Below are positions 41,226 to 51,209 of a stretch of DNA of 64,000 bases, one piece after another; position 1 is the stretch's first letter, and each line of letters starts with the position of its first letter. The position numbers were made by a program, and so were the translations under genes. The notes below the pieces were generated by a model. The model worked only from the letters and a program-made list of their open reading frames with translations, was not told the origin of the DNA and searched no databases. Origin of the DNA: Salipiger pentaromativorans (GTDB taxonomy: Bacteria; Pseudomonadota; Alphaproteobacteria; Rhodobacterales; Rhodobacteraceae); NCBI RefSeq assembly GCF_024721115.1, contig NZ_JAMDHK010000006.1, forward strand, positions 1 through 64,000, given 5' to 3'.

Positions 41226-41813
41226 ATGCCCCGCCGCCGCAGACTGTCAAAGATCGAGCGATCGACCATCGCCCAGGACCGCCGGAACGGCGTCTCCGCG
41301 GCGTCGTTGGCAGCCCACTACGATGTCAGCCTTAAGACGATCTACAACGTGGTGAACCACTGGGGTGAGCGTCAGACAGCGAACGGCAGCCGATCGCGGG
41401 TTGTGGGGATCCGGGTCTCGGACGACGACCTGCGCCGGTTCGACGCGGCGCTGTCGCGGCGCGGGATTGTGCACCGCTCGGATGCCATGCGCCGCCTGAT
41501 GCTGGCGGCCGAAGGTGTCTTCCTGCCCGACGACGAGATGTGTGACGAGTTGCGCAACCTCGGCGCCGCGCTCAACCGGGTCGGCAACAACGTGAACCAG
41601 ATCGCGCGACGTCTGAACGAGGCCAAGGTGCGGGGCGAGAGACTGTCCTACCCGGCATCAAGTCACCGTGACGTCCGCGCCCTTGCGGGTCTGGTCTTCG
41701 ATCTGGCCGACCAGGTCCAGGAGATGTCGCGTGCGCGGCGCAGCCTGCTGGACCTTGAGATCAGCTCTGCCCTGGCGGGCCTCGCCGAGAGGGATGAGAA
41801 TGGCGCGGAGTGA
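41226..41813 (+). CDS. MobC/VirD1-like relaxosome accessory protein
   Basis: The 195-residue protein starts at ATG 41226 (MPRRRRLSKIERSTIAQDRR); the frame is open to 41151 but that part lies in the hairpin. An N-terminal helix-turn-helix (VSAASLAAHYDVSLKTIYNV) and a basic ribbon-helix-helix/MobC part (GIRVSDDDLRRFDAALSRRG, LNRVGNNVNQIARRLNEA) match relaxosome proteins. It helps the relaxase melt and nick oriT. It overlaps the relaxase start by 14 bp, as in mobC-relaxase pairs. Confidence 0.8.
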   Translation: MPRRRRLSKIERSTIAQDRRNGVSAASLAAHYDVSLKTIYNVVNHWGERQTANGSRSRVVGIRVSDDDLRRFDAALSRRGIVHRSDAMRRLMLAAEGVFLPDDEMCDELRNLGAALNRVGNNVNQIARRLNEAKVRGERLSYPASSHRDVRALAGLVFDLADQVQEMSRARRSLLDLEISSALAGLAERDENGAE

Positions 41814-44148
41814 TCGGGCCCGGGGCATCGACCCGGCGCTCTTCGACCGCGGCTGGAGCCGGGTTTCGGGATCCTGGCAGGGGCTTTCCAGGGGCGCGCA
41901 GATGGTTCGGGCCGCGCGCGGCTATTCGCCAGCGATCTTCAAGGCGATCTCGAAAGGGGGCTGTCACACCGGAGCGCAGCTACGGGCGCAGCTCACATAT
42001 CTCACGACGAAGTCGACCCATATCCTCGACAGCCGCGGCACCCATGACGGGAAGAAGCAGCTCTCGGAAGCCGAGATCAACCGAGTGGCGCGGCGGTTCG
42101 AGAACCAGTGGAACGAGCGCCACAGCCCCAAGCTCGGCCACACATCGCATCTGCTGATGGCATTCCCGGTTGGAACGAGCGGCGACGAAGTGCGCGATAT
42201 CACCCAGGCGGTCTGCGAGAAGTTCTTTCAAGGTGAGGGGTCGCAATTCGACTATATTGCTGCAATACACCAAGATCGCGCGCATCCACATGCGCATATC
42301 GTTCTGAACCGCCGCAGCAAGGATGGCGAAATGTTCTTTCTCGGGAAGGATCATCACTTCAACTACGACGCCTTTCGCGAGGCGATGGTCGAGGCGGCCC
42401 GGGTTCATGGGATCCGCCTTGAGGCGACGCGTCGTCTGGATCGCGGCGTCACGACCTACGCCGCCGAGACCTTCGAAATCTACAAGGCCCGCAACGAAGG
42501 TCGTCCCCCAGTCGAGCGCCAGAGAACCGGTGCTGACCTGGCGGCCGCTCTGGAAACCGTCAGGCACAACGCGTTGATCTATCGCGGGCTCGCGGCGGAG
42601 GCGTCACGTTCGAATTTCGAAGACGTGGCCGAAGCGCTCGAGAGGGCCAGCACCATCCTTGCCAGCGGCGGTCAGATTCAATCTGACGGAGCCATCTACA
42701 TGTCCCAAGACGAAGCAGCGTTCGACACGCTGATCACCGAGTTTTCTCAGAACATTCGCCAGATCGAGGCGGCGATCGACAGGGCGCCGGCGGCCGAGCG
42801 GCCGGTGATCGAGCGCAAGCTGACCGATGTTCTGGCCTCGGTCGCGCATTTGAACCCGCTCGGGGATCGCTCCGCCGCCCTGGTCGATGCTCCGTCCCGG
42901 GACGGCATCTATGCAAGGCCGAACTTAAGTGAAGAACACCTCGCGCGTCTTGACGATGGAGAGGTGGCACCAAAGCTGGCCGAGGCGTTGCAAGGCACGG
43001 GCATCGATGCCGAGGCTGTGGCCGCGCGCCTGCGGGAGGGGGCAGGCAATGCCGCATTGGAGCGCCAGTGGCTGGCACAGGATCTGCAGGGGATTGCCAA
43101 AGCAAGCGACCTCGATCTGGAGAAATCTGCGGACCGGGAAGAAGCGCTCGACCGGCTGGAAGCCGTGCATGTTCGGCTGGGCGATGTTCTGACCGATGTA
43201 CGCGTCCTGCGCGCGCCAACCGAGGTCGACGAGGTGGATGACGCTGAGGCAGCGCTTGGTGAGCGGTTGACGACACCTGGGAGCGATCTGGCGCAAGATG
43301 GGTCCGACATCTTTGCCCCATCGGAGCGGCAGGCGTTCAGAGCGCTGGTGGCGCAGTTCCGCCGGACGGATTTCGATCATCCGTTCTCCGACGACCCCTC
43401 GGTGCGGCGGGCGGGCGCCGTGGAGGTGGAGGAGGCCCGCGCCGCGTTCGATGCCTACGCGCAGAGATCTCCGCAGCATGCCGAACTGGCCTCGATGGCT
43501 TGGGAACAGATGACTGACAGTCGAATGCCGCCGCAATATGCGGTATCGGCGCAGGACCGCACGCTTCATGCTGGCGACATGGACCTCGCCTTGCGGGATC
43601 CTTCGGATCATCTCGGTCCGATCACGGAAGAGCTCCGCATCCTCGCCCGCTATCGCACGGAAATGCCGGATGACGAATTCGGGCAGGCCGTCGAGGACGA
43701 AATCAATCACCTTCGTTCGCTCGGCGCGTCGCGGGCCTATATCAGCGAGCGCAGTTTCGAGATCGAGGACCAGGCGCGACAAGACTACGCCGAGCGCCGG
43801 TATATGGAAGAGACCGCCCCAACCGTCATGGCCTTTGTGCGAAACGCCGACGTCGAGGGCCCGCTCTCCGAGTCAGAGCAGCAGGACATCGTCCGGCAGA
43901 TAGACGAACGACTAAGCCCCGACGCAATCGACGCGCTGCGGGCCGGTAACGCGGACGTCTTGGACACATTCACCGAGGATCCGCTGCGCCAGCTGGAACT
44001 CGCCAAGACCTATCTTCAAAGCAGCGAGGTCACCGCGCATGGCCCGGCCATGGAGCGCGTTCTCGATGCTCTGGCCGAAGAGCAGATCGAGGCGCAGCGC
44101 GCGCGCCACGCAGCGGCACATGGTGAGAAGGGGATCACCCATGGATAA
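41800..44148 (+). CDS. virD2: VirD2-like relaxase (mobilization nuclease)
   Basis: The ATG at 41800 gives 782 residues. The relaxase domain covers about residues 40-270: the nucleophile tyrosine near 67 in QLTYLTTKST, helix LGHTSHLLMAFPVG, and motif III HQDRAHPHAHIVLNRR near 157, with the HxH metal site. The C-terminal 500 residues are helical and acidic, without a recognised helicase or primase. The nuclease family is MOBP/VirD2-like from the motif order. The stop overlaps the start of virD4 by eight bases. Confidence 0.85.
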   Translation: MARSDRARGIDPALFDRGWSRVSGSWQGLSRGAQMVRAARGYSPAIFKAISKGGCHTGAQLRAQLTYLTTKSTHILDSRGTHDGKKQLSEAEINRVARRFENQWNERHSPKLGHTSHLLMAFPVGTSGDEVRDITQAVCEKFFQGEGSQFDYIAAIHQDRAHPHAHIVLNRRSKDGEMFFLGKDHHFNYDAFREAMVEAARVHGIRLEATRRLDRGVTTYAAETFEIYKARNEGRPPVERQRTGADLAAALETVRHNALIYRGLAAEASRSNFEDVAEALERASTILASGGQIQSDGAIYMSQDEAAFDTLITEFSQNIRQIEAAIDRAPAAERPVIERKLTDVLASVAHLNPLGDRSAALVDAPSRDGIYARPNLSEEHLARLDDGEVAPKLAEALQGTGIDAEAVAARLREGAGNAALERQWLAQDLQGIAKASDLDLEKSADREEALDRLEAVHVRLGDVLTDVRVLRAPTEVDEVDDAEAALGERLTTPGSDLAQDGSDIFAPSERQAFRALVAQFRRTDFDHPFSDDPSVRRAGAVEVEEARAAFDAYAQRSPQHAELASMAWEQMTDSRMPPQYAVSAQDRTLHAGDMDLALRDPSDHLGPITEELRILARYRTEMPDDEFGQAVEDEINHLRSLGASRAYISERSFEIEDQARQDYAERRYMEETAPTVMAFVRNADVEGPLSESEQQDIVRQIDERLSPDAIDALRAGNADVLDTFTEDPLRQLELAKTYLQSSEVTAHGPAMERVLDALAEEQIEAQRARHAAAHGEKGITHG

Positions 44149-44659
44149 AGGCAAGATTGCCTTAGGAGTGTTGAGCCTCGTGCTGGTCGGTCTCGCCATG
44201 GGCTATGTCGTAGCGACCGGCTTTGTCATGTTCCGCTATGGGCTTTCTCCCACGCGTTTCGACGTCACCCTGCTTGCCCGCGAGTATCGGGGTCTGTCTC
44301 AGTCCGCACCAAAAGACTTCCTCTGGGTGAACCTCATCCTTGGCGGCTTCGGCCTGGCATCGCTGATGCTGAGCGTCACGCTTCTGGGGGATGCATTGAC
44401 CCGCTTCGGGACGACGCATTGGCAGACCCGCGGTGAGATGAAGAGGAACGGTTTCTTTGCCAAGCCCGGTGGCGGCTTCCTTCTGGGCAAGCTTGGCTCC
44501 CCGAAGTCCAAGCGCCCGTTTCTTGTCTCAAAAACCTTCCCCCACGCGCTGATCGTGGCGCCCACGGGCCGGGGCAAGGGCGTGGGGTTCGTGATCCCGA
44601 ACCTACTGACCTACAAGGGCTCCGCCGTGGTGCTCGACGTGAAAGGCGAGAACTTCCGC
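44141..44659 (+). pseudogene. virD4: virD4 (coupling protein), 5' part up to the IS insertion
   Basis: The 173 codons encode the N-terminal membrane helices (IALGVLSLVLVGLAMGYVVA, FLWVNLILGGFGLASLM) and the Walker A APTGRGKGVGFV near 140. After FRG the reading frame enters the IS and ends at 44866 in unrelated residues. The rest of virD4 resumes in frame at 45997 without loss of bases, apart from the 8-bp duplication. Rejoined, the protein is 660 residues, normal for VirD4/TraG. Confidence 0.85.
44652..44659. repeat. Target duplication of the IS, left copy
   Basis: ACTTCCGC immediately before the left inverted repeat. The identical right copy is at 45989-45996. Eight bp is normal for the IS256 family. 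Confidence 0.9.
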
Positions 44660-45988
44660 GGGAGTGTCCTGAACTTTGTGTATCCGGGCCGGCCCATGCG
44701 GTTTGGGATACTCAAGCGTCGAAGCGCTCGCCGAACATTATGGCGAACTGATTGCGGGCGGCAAACCATTCCCGGACATTTCGGCCATCCTTTTCGAATT
44801 TGCGGATTGCGAGGTAGATCAGCTTGGTCGCGGCCTCGTCGGTCGGGAACGAGCCCCGTGTCTTGATGGATTTCCGGATGACGCGGTTCAGACTTTCTAT
44901 GGCATTCGTGGTGTAGATGATCTTGCGGATCGCGGGATCGAAACCAAAGAACGGGATCACCTCCTGCCATGCTCGGCGCCAGGCCGGGGCGATGGAGGCG
45001 TATTTCCCGGCCCATTTCTCCTCGAAGGCATCGAGCTCGGCCTCGGCCATATCGGCGGTCGGGGCGCTGTAAATCCGGCGCAGGTCGGCAGCCACCACCT
45101 TCCGGTCCTTCCAGGAACAGAAGTTCAGGCTGTGGCGCACCAGATGCACGATGCAGGTCTGGACCATGGCCTCCGGGAAGGCGGCAGTGATGGCCTCGGG
45201 GAAGCCCTTCAGACCGTCCACGACCGCGATCAGAATGTCCTGGGTGCCGCGGTTCTTCAGCTCGTTCATCACCGAAAGCCAGAATTTGGCGCCTTCATTT
45301 TCGGCGATCCAGAGGCCAAGAACCTCGCGCTGGCCATCGCGGGTAACGCCCAAGGCGACATACACGGCCTTGTTCTTCACCGTCCGGCTGTCGGCATCGC
45401 GGATCTTCACCCGTAGCGCGTCGAAGATCACGATCGGATACATTCGTTCCAGCGCCCGGCTCTGCCATTCCCGGACCTCGTCCAGAACGGCGTCGGTCAC
45501 GCGGCTGATCAGGTCGGGCGAGACCTTCAGACCGTAGAGATCGAGCAGATGGGCCTGGATATCCCGCACCGTCAGCCCGGCGGCATAGAGCCCGATGATC
45601 TTGTCGTCCATCCCGTCGATCCGGGTCTGGCCCTTCTTCACTAGTTCGGGCTCGAAGCTGCTGTCGCGGTCGCGGGGCACCGCCACCGGCATCTCTCCGT
45701 CCTGTCCCTTCAGCACCTTGGTCGAGGTGCCGTTCCGGCGGTTGCCCTGTCCCGGTGGAACCTCCTTGCCCTCTTCATAGCCCAGATGCGCGGTCAGCTC
45801 GGCGCCCAGCATCCGCTCCATGAGCTTGATCTTCAGCTCTTTCATCAGCCCGGCCTCGCCGAGCAGGTCCTCAGGGCGCTCCACGCCCTTCAGCAGTTCG
45901 TCCAGCAGTTCCTTGGAAATCGTCATGCATGCTTCCTTTCGAAGAAGCATGGACCGGATCACTCATACACAGAAGATCTGACACTCTC
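44660..45988 (-). mobile_element. IS256-family insertion sequence, 1329 bp
   Basis: The ends are GGGAGTGTC (left) and GACACTCTC (right), imperfect 24-bp terminal repeats with 16 matches (GAGTGTC and TGTGTAT blocks conserved). It carries one transposase on the minus strand and is flanked by perfect 8-bp duplications. The intact repeats and reading frame indicate a recent insertion and likely active element. It lies in virD4. Confidence 0.92.
44712..45926 (-). CDS. IS256-family (Mutator-type) transposase
   Basis: From MTISKELLDEL at 45926 the protein has 404 residues, typical length. The DDE triad is present: Asp169 in VIFDALRVKIRD, Asp237 in AVVDGLKGFPEAI and Glu344 in TTNAIESLNRVI, the Mutator signature. 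The upstream TTG/ATG at 45962 is less likely. It lies wholly inside the IS. Confidence 0.93.
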   Translation of the reverse strand: MTISKELLDELLKGVERPEDLLGEAGLMKELKIKLMERMLGAELTAHLGYEEGKEVPPGQGNRRNGTSTKVLKGQDGEMPVAVPRDRDSSFEPELVKKGQTRIDGMDDKIIGLYAAGLTVRDIQAHLLDLYGLKVSPDLISRVTDAVLDEVREWQSRALERMYPIVIFDALRVKIRDADSRTVKNKAVYVALGVTRDGQREVLGLWIAENEGAKFWLSVMNELKNRGTQDILIAVVDGLKGFPEAITAAFPEAMVQTCIVHLVRHSLNFCSWKDRKVVAADLRRIYSAPTADMAEAELDAFEEKWAGKYASIAPAWRRAWQEVIPFFGFDPAIRKIIYTTNAIESLNRVIRKSIKTRGSFPTDEAATKLIYLAIRKFEKDGRNVREWFAARNQFAIMFGERFDA

Positions 45989-45996
45989 ACTTCCGC
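45989..45996. repeat. Target duplication of the IS, right copy
   Basis: ACTTCCGC directly after the right terminal repeat, matching 44652-44659. Confidence 0.9.
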
Positions 45997-47460
45997 GAGA
46001 CCTCGCGCTTCCGCGCCAGCATGGGGGACAAGGTTTTCCGCTTCGCGCCGACCGACTGGGACCGACCAACACATCGCTATAATCCGCTGGCGCGCATTGC
46101 TGCCATGACCAACCCCGACCGGCAGCAGATGGAGCTTAAACTCACCGCGAAGCTCTTCCTGCAGACCGACAACGAAAAGCTGAGCGGCCTTCTCGCAGGC
46201 GGTATCGACTTGTTCGTGGCGGCCGGTCTTCTGGCCTTCGAGCGCGGCGTGCCGACCATCGGCGAGATCTACCGCATCACCGCCTCGGGGGGCGACAAGC
46301 AGAAGGAATATCTGAAGCGTTCGCAGGAGGTGAAGAACACCTCGGCCAAACTGATCTTCGAGCGTATGGCCTCGACCAACAACGACACCCTCACCTCCTA
46401 CCTCTCGCTTCTCATGACATCGGGTCTCGACACCTGGGACAACCGCGCGATCGACGCGGCCACCGCGACCTCTGACTTTTCCTTCCGGGATATCCGCCGT
46501 CGCCCACATGCGATCTATCTTGCGGTCGAATCCGAGATGATCCGCCCGCTTGCCCCGCTGATCCGCCTCTTCTTCTCGGACCTGATCGCCTCGCTGCAAG
46601 CACAGGAACCCGGCGATGACGAGCCCTGGCCGGTGATGATCATGCTCGACGAGTTTGACCGGCTCGGGAAAATGCCAATCGTCGCCGAAAGCATAAAGAC
46701 GCTGCGCTCCTTCGGCGGCAACCTCGCCATCGTGACCCAGACGATCCCGGCGCTGGACGAGATCTATGGTGAAAACACCCGCAGGTCGCTGCAGGGCGGC
46801 GCCGGGGTAAAGCTCTACCTCACCCCGTCCGAGCAGAAGACCATCGAGGAATTGAGCCAGGCTGTCGGCAAGACCACCAAGCGCGTGGTGACCCGGTCAC
46901 GCGCGGTCGGGCGCAATCCGTTTGAGGGGCGCAGCGTTTCGGAGAGGACAGAAGATACCCCGCTTCTGACAGAGGATGAAGTCCGGCGAATGGACCTCGA
47001 CGAAGTCATCCTCGTGATCGACGCGCAGATGCCGATTCGGGCAAGAAGGGTGAAGTATTTCGAGGACCCTGCCCTGAAGGTGCTGCACGCCGGCCAATCA
47101 GGAAGCTTCCCATATCCCGACGAGGACGGGCTGCGGCGGGACCGACAGATGTCCGAGACTCGGGAAACGGTGGAGAAGCTGAAGCAAGAGCTGCAAGAGG
47201 TGCGTGCGGCTGCGGGGGAACGAGGAGCTGGACCAGCAGCTGCATTGGCGACGGCTGGGGCGTCTCCAGCTGAGCCGCGGGATTTAATGCATAGGATGTT
47301 AGGTCGGGCGCGAGGTAGAGCCGCTCGCTCGGAGGCGGGTGGCGCAGGTGTAGGTCAGTTGTCGGTCGATCTGGCTAGCTTGGGAATCAAGGATGCAGTC
47401 AGGTCAGAGTTTGAGGCTGCTGTTCAGACGACACGCGCAATCATCAAAGAGCACGGGTGA
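45997..47460 (+). pseudogene. virD4: virD4 (coupling protein), 3' part after the IS insertion
   Basis: 487 residues continue the coupling protein: ETSRFRASMGDKVFRFAP, then Walker B MIMLDEFDRLG and the TraG/TraD block TQTIPALDEIYGEN. An internal ATG at 46021 could start translation, but the product would lack the membrane anchor and Walker A and could not couple DNA to the channel. Confidence 0.85.
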
Positions 47461-47598
47461 TCGGTTCAAAAACTGGTTTTCTAACATCTATCGATGGTGT
47501 TCGGAGTGGCGATTGACGTCATTTGACATGAATTCAGCAAGCGCCAGCCCTCTGGGTTGACGATGATCTCTAGCAAGCCGTTTCTCTGCAGTTATAGG

Positions 47599-47627
47599 TT
47601 GACAAATAGACAAATTCGGTTTACAAA
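47599..47627 (+). promoter_or_regulatory. Candidate promoter of ietAS
   Basis: TTGACA (47599-47604) is followed after 17 bp by TACAAA (47622-47627), about 20 bp before the first possible start. The surrounding DNA is A+T-rich, unlike its neighbours. Confidence 0.55.
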
Positions 47628-47645
47628 AATTCAAACACAGCGCGG

Positions 47646-48779
47646 GTGAGGCCAGTGGAAGTTGACAAATCTCTAATTAACCGGCTCCTCGAAGCCGCCA
47701 TGTCAGCGGATTACACCTCCCTTCGACGTATTGGCAATGAGTTCGCGAAACAACTTGCGAAGCAGAATGACCATGACGGAGCTAAGGCAATACAAGCGAT
47801 CCTGCGAAAGCGTGGGGTTCCGCTTCAAGCGTCGGGTTATGCCGAAGCTTTGCCACGCGATGCTGCGTCGCGATTGCCGTTGCTCGAAGAAGGTCAGTGG
47901 CCCACGACTCCGATTATGCTCAACGGTGAACCTGGCGCCACGATTTCGCAGTTTATTGATGACGCGAAGCATATCGATCTCCTCAGTGAGAAAGGTGTGT
48001 CTGCGCGCCTCGGGTTGTTGCTTTATGGCCCGCCTGGCACGGGGAAGAGCCTTCTGGCGGGGCATGTCGCCGCATCACTCGGGCGTCCATTTTACATCGC
48101 TCGGCTGGACTCATTGATCTCCTCCCGTCTTGGTGAGACAGCCAAGAACATCCGGGGCGTGTTCGAGTATGTACCTGCTAAGAAGGCAGTGCTTTTCCTC
48201 GACGAGATGGATGCGATTGCCAAAGTCAGAGATGATCGCCACGAACTGGGTGAGCTGAAGCGCGTCGTTAACACCGTACTTCAGGGATTGGATTCTCTGA
48301 CTGATGATGTCGTAACGATCGCAGCCACAAACCACCCTCATCTTCTTGATCCCGCAATATGGCGGCGCTTCCCGTACAAGGCAGAAATTAGCCTGCCTGA
48401 CCGCGACGTACGTGAAAGCCTGTGGCTGCACTTTCTCTATGAGGGACAAGAAGCGCGTCGAGATGAAGCGACACTGCTCGCGCTGGTTTCGGATGGACTC
48501 AATGGCGCTGATATAGAGAACATCGGTCTTGCTGCACGGCGACGTGCGATCCTCTCTGGGGTGGAACCTGCCCTAGCCAAAATTCTTCTTGCGGTCTCGG
48601 GATCGAGATCGGGCAGCGCGCGCTTGATTGGTAACGATGATTTGGACGCTCAAGCCAAAAGAACCTTGAGTAGTTTTCTCAGCGACAAAGGTGGGATCAG
48701 CCAAGCTGAGATTGCCCGGATCATCGGCGTCAGCCGCCAAATGGTGAATAGGTATCTGAAAGAGGTGCAGGATGGCTGA
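47646..48779 (+). CDS. ietA: IetA-like AAA+ ATPase
   Basis: The 377-residue protein has a helical N-terminal part (VEVDKSLINRLLEAAMSADY) and an AAA+ module: Walker A GPPGTGKS (128-135), Walker B VLFLDEMD (182-189), sensor TIAATNHPHLLD and arginine finger region IWRRFPY. The end carries a helix-turn-helix (ISQAEIARIIGVSRQMVNRY). It overlaps a subtilisin-like gene by eight bases. The pair matches IetA/IetS, first found as an incompatibility/stability pair on an Agrobacterium plasmid and reported as an anti-phage system. The start could be GTG 47646 or GTG 47655; neither has an ideal ribosome site. Confidence 0.8.
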   Translation: MRPVEVDKSLINRLLEAAMSADYTSLRRIGNEFAKQLAKQNDHDGAKAIQAILRKRGVPLQASGYAEALPRDAASRLPLLEEGQWPTTPIMLNGEPGATISQFIDDAKHIDLLSEKGVSARLGLLLYGPPGTGKSLLAGHVAASLGRPFYIARLDSLISSRLGETAKNIRGVFEYVPAKKAVLFLDEMDAIAKVRDDRHELGELKRVVNTVLQGLDSLTDDVVTIAATNHPHLLDPAIWRRFPYKAEISLPDRDVRESLWLHFLYEGQEARRDEATLLALVSDGLNGADIENIGLAARRRAILSGVEPALAKILLAVSGSRSGSARLIGNDDLDAQAKRTLSSFLSDKGGISQAEIARIIGVSRQMVNRYLKEVQDG

Positions 48780-51048
48780 CTCTCCGCGGCGCCCCCTACT
48801 GAATCCGGTTTTGCGCTTCACGCAAGACCCGAAGCCCAAACGCGTGACTGGCGGCGGAAAGTCCGCCGATAGCATTATTGGAAACCGGCTGGATGAGCAG
48901 CGTGAGGCTTTGGCACAAGCCTTCCGAACAATGGCCGAGACCGTGGTCAGTCAGCCGAGCTTCAGCGGTCAAGTCGTTGTATACGCTGGTATGTTCGAAG
49001 ACTCGCTTGCGCCGTCATATACTCCCGATGATCTTTTCCATCCTATTCATGGTGCGCGCCTTATCGCCCCACATCGCACAGGCTACCTCATCGAGTTTCA
49101 AGCTGATCAGTTGGTGAGGCTCGCGGAGCAGATCGAACGCACAACCCGGATAAAAGAACTGGTGGACATCTCACGGGTGCAGAGCGCGCGGTTCTTCAGC
49201 GAAGAGAATGCCCGCGGTGGGCGGGAACTGAGTGCCTTGTGGGATGCAGCCCCCGAAGCCGAGGACGGCCGCGCCTTTATCACCTGGCTGATGCCACTGC
49301 GAAGCAGGGAAGCGGGTGAACATCTTATCCAAAAGGTGGCGGGGCTGCGTGACAACGCCATCTTGTCCCCGCGGCCGCTACTAGAAGACATTCGCGGCGC
49401 CCTTGATAGCAGTGTTCCTGCCGTCATGCGCCGAAGCTTGCAGGCTGCGGCCAGTGAAGGAGATCGCATCGCGCTTGCGATGCGTGACTACCGGCAGCGG
49501 GGTCACGCTCGCGCGACAGTCATTATTCCGTCTCAAGCGGCACTAGGGCAACTCTTAGCATCCGGCACCGTTTTCAGGATCGACCCCGTGAGCCCGATCA
49601 CCAGCACGGCGCCAGGAGATGGGGCGGAACCAAACCGCCCTTTGCCCGCCGACATGTCGGGCCTGCCGATCGTTGGGGTGGTGGACGGGGGGTTGACGGC
49701 TAATTCCTACAAATCGGCCGAAGCGTGGCGGGCACCGGCATTTATCGCTGACGTCCATGCTGACACGAAGCACGGCAACCAAGTCACTTCGCTGATTGTG
49801 CAAGGTCACGACTGGAACAACAATCTGGCGCTCCCGCCGCTTTATTGCCAGGTCGGGACGGTACAAGCTGTCCCGAAACATGGCTCGTCCATCTTTGTCG
49901 ATCCGCAAAACCTTGTCGCCTATCTCGATGGGTTGATGGGGGCGGCGTCGAACACGCGAGTCTGGAATTTCTCGCTGAACATCAAAGAGGATTGCCCACT
50001 CGATGGCGTAAATTCTCTGTCGCATGACATTGCAATGCTGGCACGCAAGCACGAGGTACTGCCGATCATTTCGATCGGGAACAAGCCCGGCGGCCACATC
50101 CAACCGCCTGCCGATTGCGAAGCCGCGATCACGGTTGGGGGCCGGCAGCATGATGCCAACGGAAATCCCGCCGGAGAGTGTGGAGTTAGCCTGAGCGGCC
50201 CCGGTCCCTCCTGTATGCTGAAGCCTGATCTAACCAATTTCTCGAAGGTGCGGGTGATCGGCGGCACCGTTACCGAAGGATCGAGCTTCTCCACAGCACT
50301 GACCTCTCCGGTGGCGGCACATACTATGGCGCGGCTTCGGGACGCCTCACCTGATTTGGTCAAAGCACTGCTTTTGCACAATGCGGATCGGGACGCTTTT
50401 GATGCCAAATTGGGGTTCGGAACACCCGCGGTCGATCCGTTGCCGTGGGAATGTCGGCCAGGATTTGTCACGCTACAATGGACAGCGCAGCTCCGGCCAG
50501 GCGCGGCGTTCTATTGGGAGCTTCCGATCCCCGCCTCGCTTCGCAAGACAGGTAAGCTGAAGGGTGCCGGAGCGCTCACTGCCATCCTTAACCCGCATCC
50601 TATGGTTTCCGAGATTGCTGGGATGAACTACTTCAGCGCGCGTTTGGAAGCCGCGTTACAATTCGAGCGCGGCGTAACCTCGAACGGCGATGCAAAATTT
50701 CATAACTTGCTCGGGTCACTTGAAAAAGAGCGCCTGACCGAACAGCAAGCGCGAGAATTGGACCACAAATGGTCGCCCGTGCGTCACCACAAGAAATCTT
50801 TCGCGCGCGGCGTCCAGTTTGATGGTGAAAACCTGCGTGTCTATGCCCGCCTCTTCAGCCGCGATCTCTACCTCTACGGAATGAACAATGCCGACGAAGT
50901 GCCCCCGCTGGATACGGTCTTCGTTCTTTCGATCGGTACGGGTGATGAAAACGACGATGTTTATAACGAACTCCGAGACGAACTCGGAACGTTCGTGGAA
51001 GCTGCAGTCATCGACACTGAGATCGATGTAGAAATTGGGGACAGCTAA
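48772..51048 (+). CDS. ietS: IetS-like subtilisin (S8) protease
   Basis: The 758-residue protein has the S8 catalytic triad: Asp305 in VGVVDGGL, His334 in KHGNQVTSL and Ser505 in EGSSFSTAL. It has no signal peptide, so it acts in the cytoplasm. The 300-residue N-terminal part and the C-terminal domain (about 560-758) are extensions that likely sense a target or bind IetA. In IetAS the ATPase is thought to restrain or direct the protease. A recognition target is unknown. Confidence 0.8.
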   Translation: MADSPRRPLLNPVLRFTQDPKPKRVTGGGKSADSIIGNRLDEQREALAQAFRTMAETVVSQPSFSGQVVVYAGMFEDSLAPSYTPDDLFHPIHGARLIAPHRTGYLIEFQADQLVRLAEQIERTTRIKELVDISRVQSARFFSEENARGGRELSALWDAAPEAEDGRAFITWLMPLRSREAGEHLIQKVAGLRDNAILSPRPLLEDIRGALDSSVPAVMRRSLQAAASEGDRIALAMRDYRQRGHARATVIIPSQAALGQLLASGTVFRIDPVSPITSTAPGDGAEPNRPLPADMSGLPIVGVVDGGLTANSYKSAEAWRAPAFIADVHADTKHGNQVTSLIVQGHDWNNNLALPPLYCQVGTVQAVPKHGSSIFVDPQNLVAYLDGLMGAASNTRVWNFSLNIKEDCPLDGVNSLSHDIAMLARKHEVLPIISIGNKPGGHIQPPADCEAAITVGGRQHDANGNPAGECGVSLSGPGPSCMLKPDLTNFSKVRVIGGTVTEGSSFSTALTSPVAAHTMARLRDASPDLVKALLLHNADRDAFDAKLGFGTPAVDPLPWECRPGFVTLQWTAQLRPGAAFYWELPIPASLRKTGKLKGAGALTAILNPHPMVSEIAGMNYFSARLEAALQFERGVTSNGDAKFHNLLGSLEKERLTEQQARELDHKWSPVRHHKKSFARGVQFDGENLRVYARLFSRDLYLYGMNNADEVPPLDTVFVLSIGTGDENDDVYNELRDELGTFVEAAVIDTEIDVEIGDS

Positions 51049-51209
51049 CCTTGCAGCGTTTTCAGTTCGGTGTCGGATTCGAAAAGGTCACTATTCGCAT
51101 CCTGTTAAGAACATGGCGCCGCCTATGTCCCTCCATTTGGTTTGGTAGATTGTACGATTTGTGCACTTTGCGCCGAAACCAAACTCGTACAGACAAGCTG
51201 TGCTTGGCG

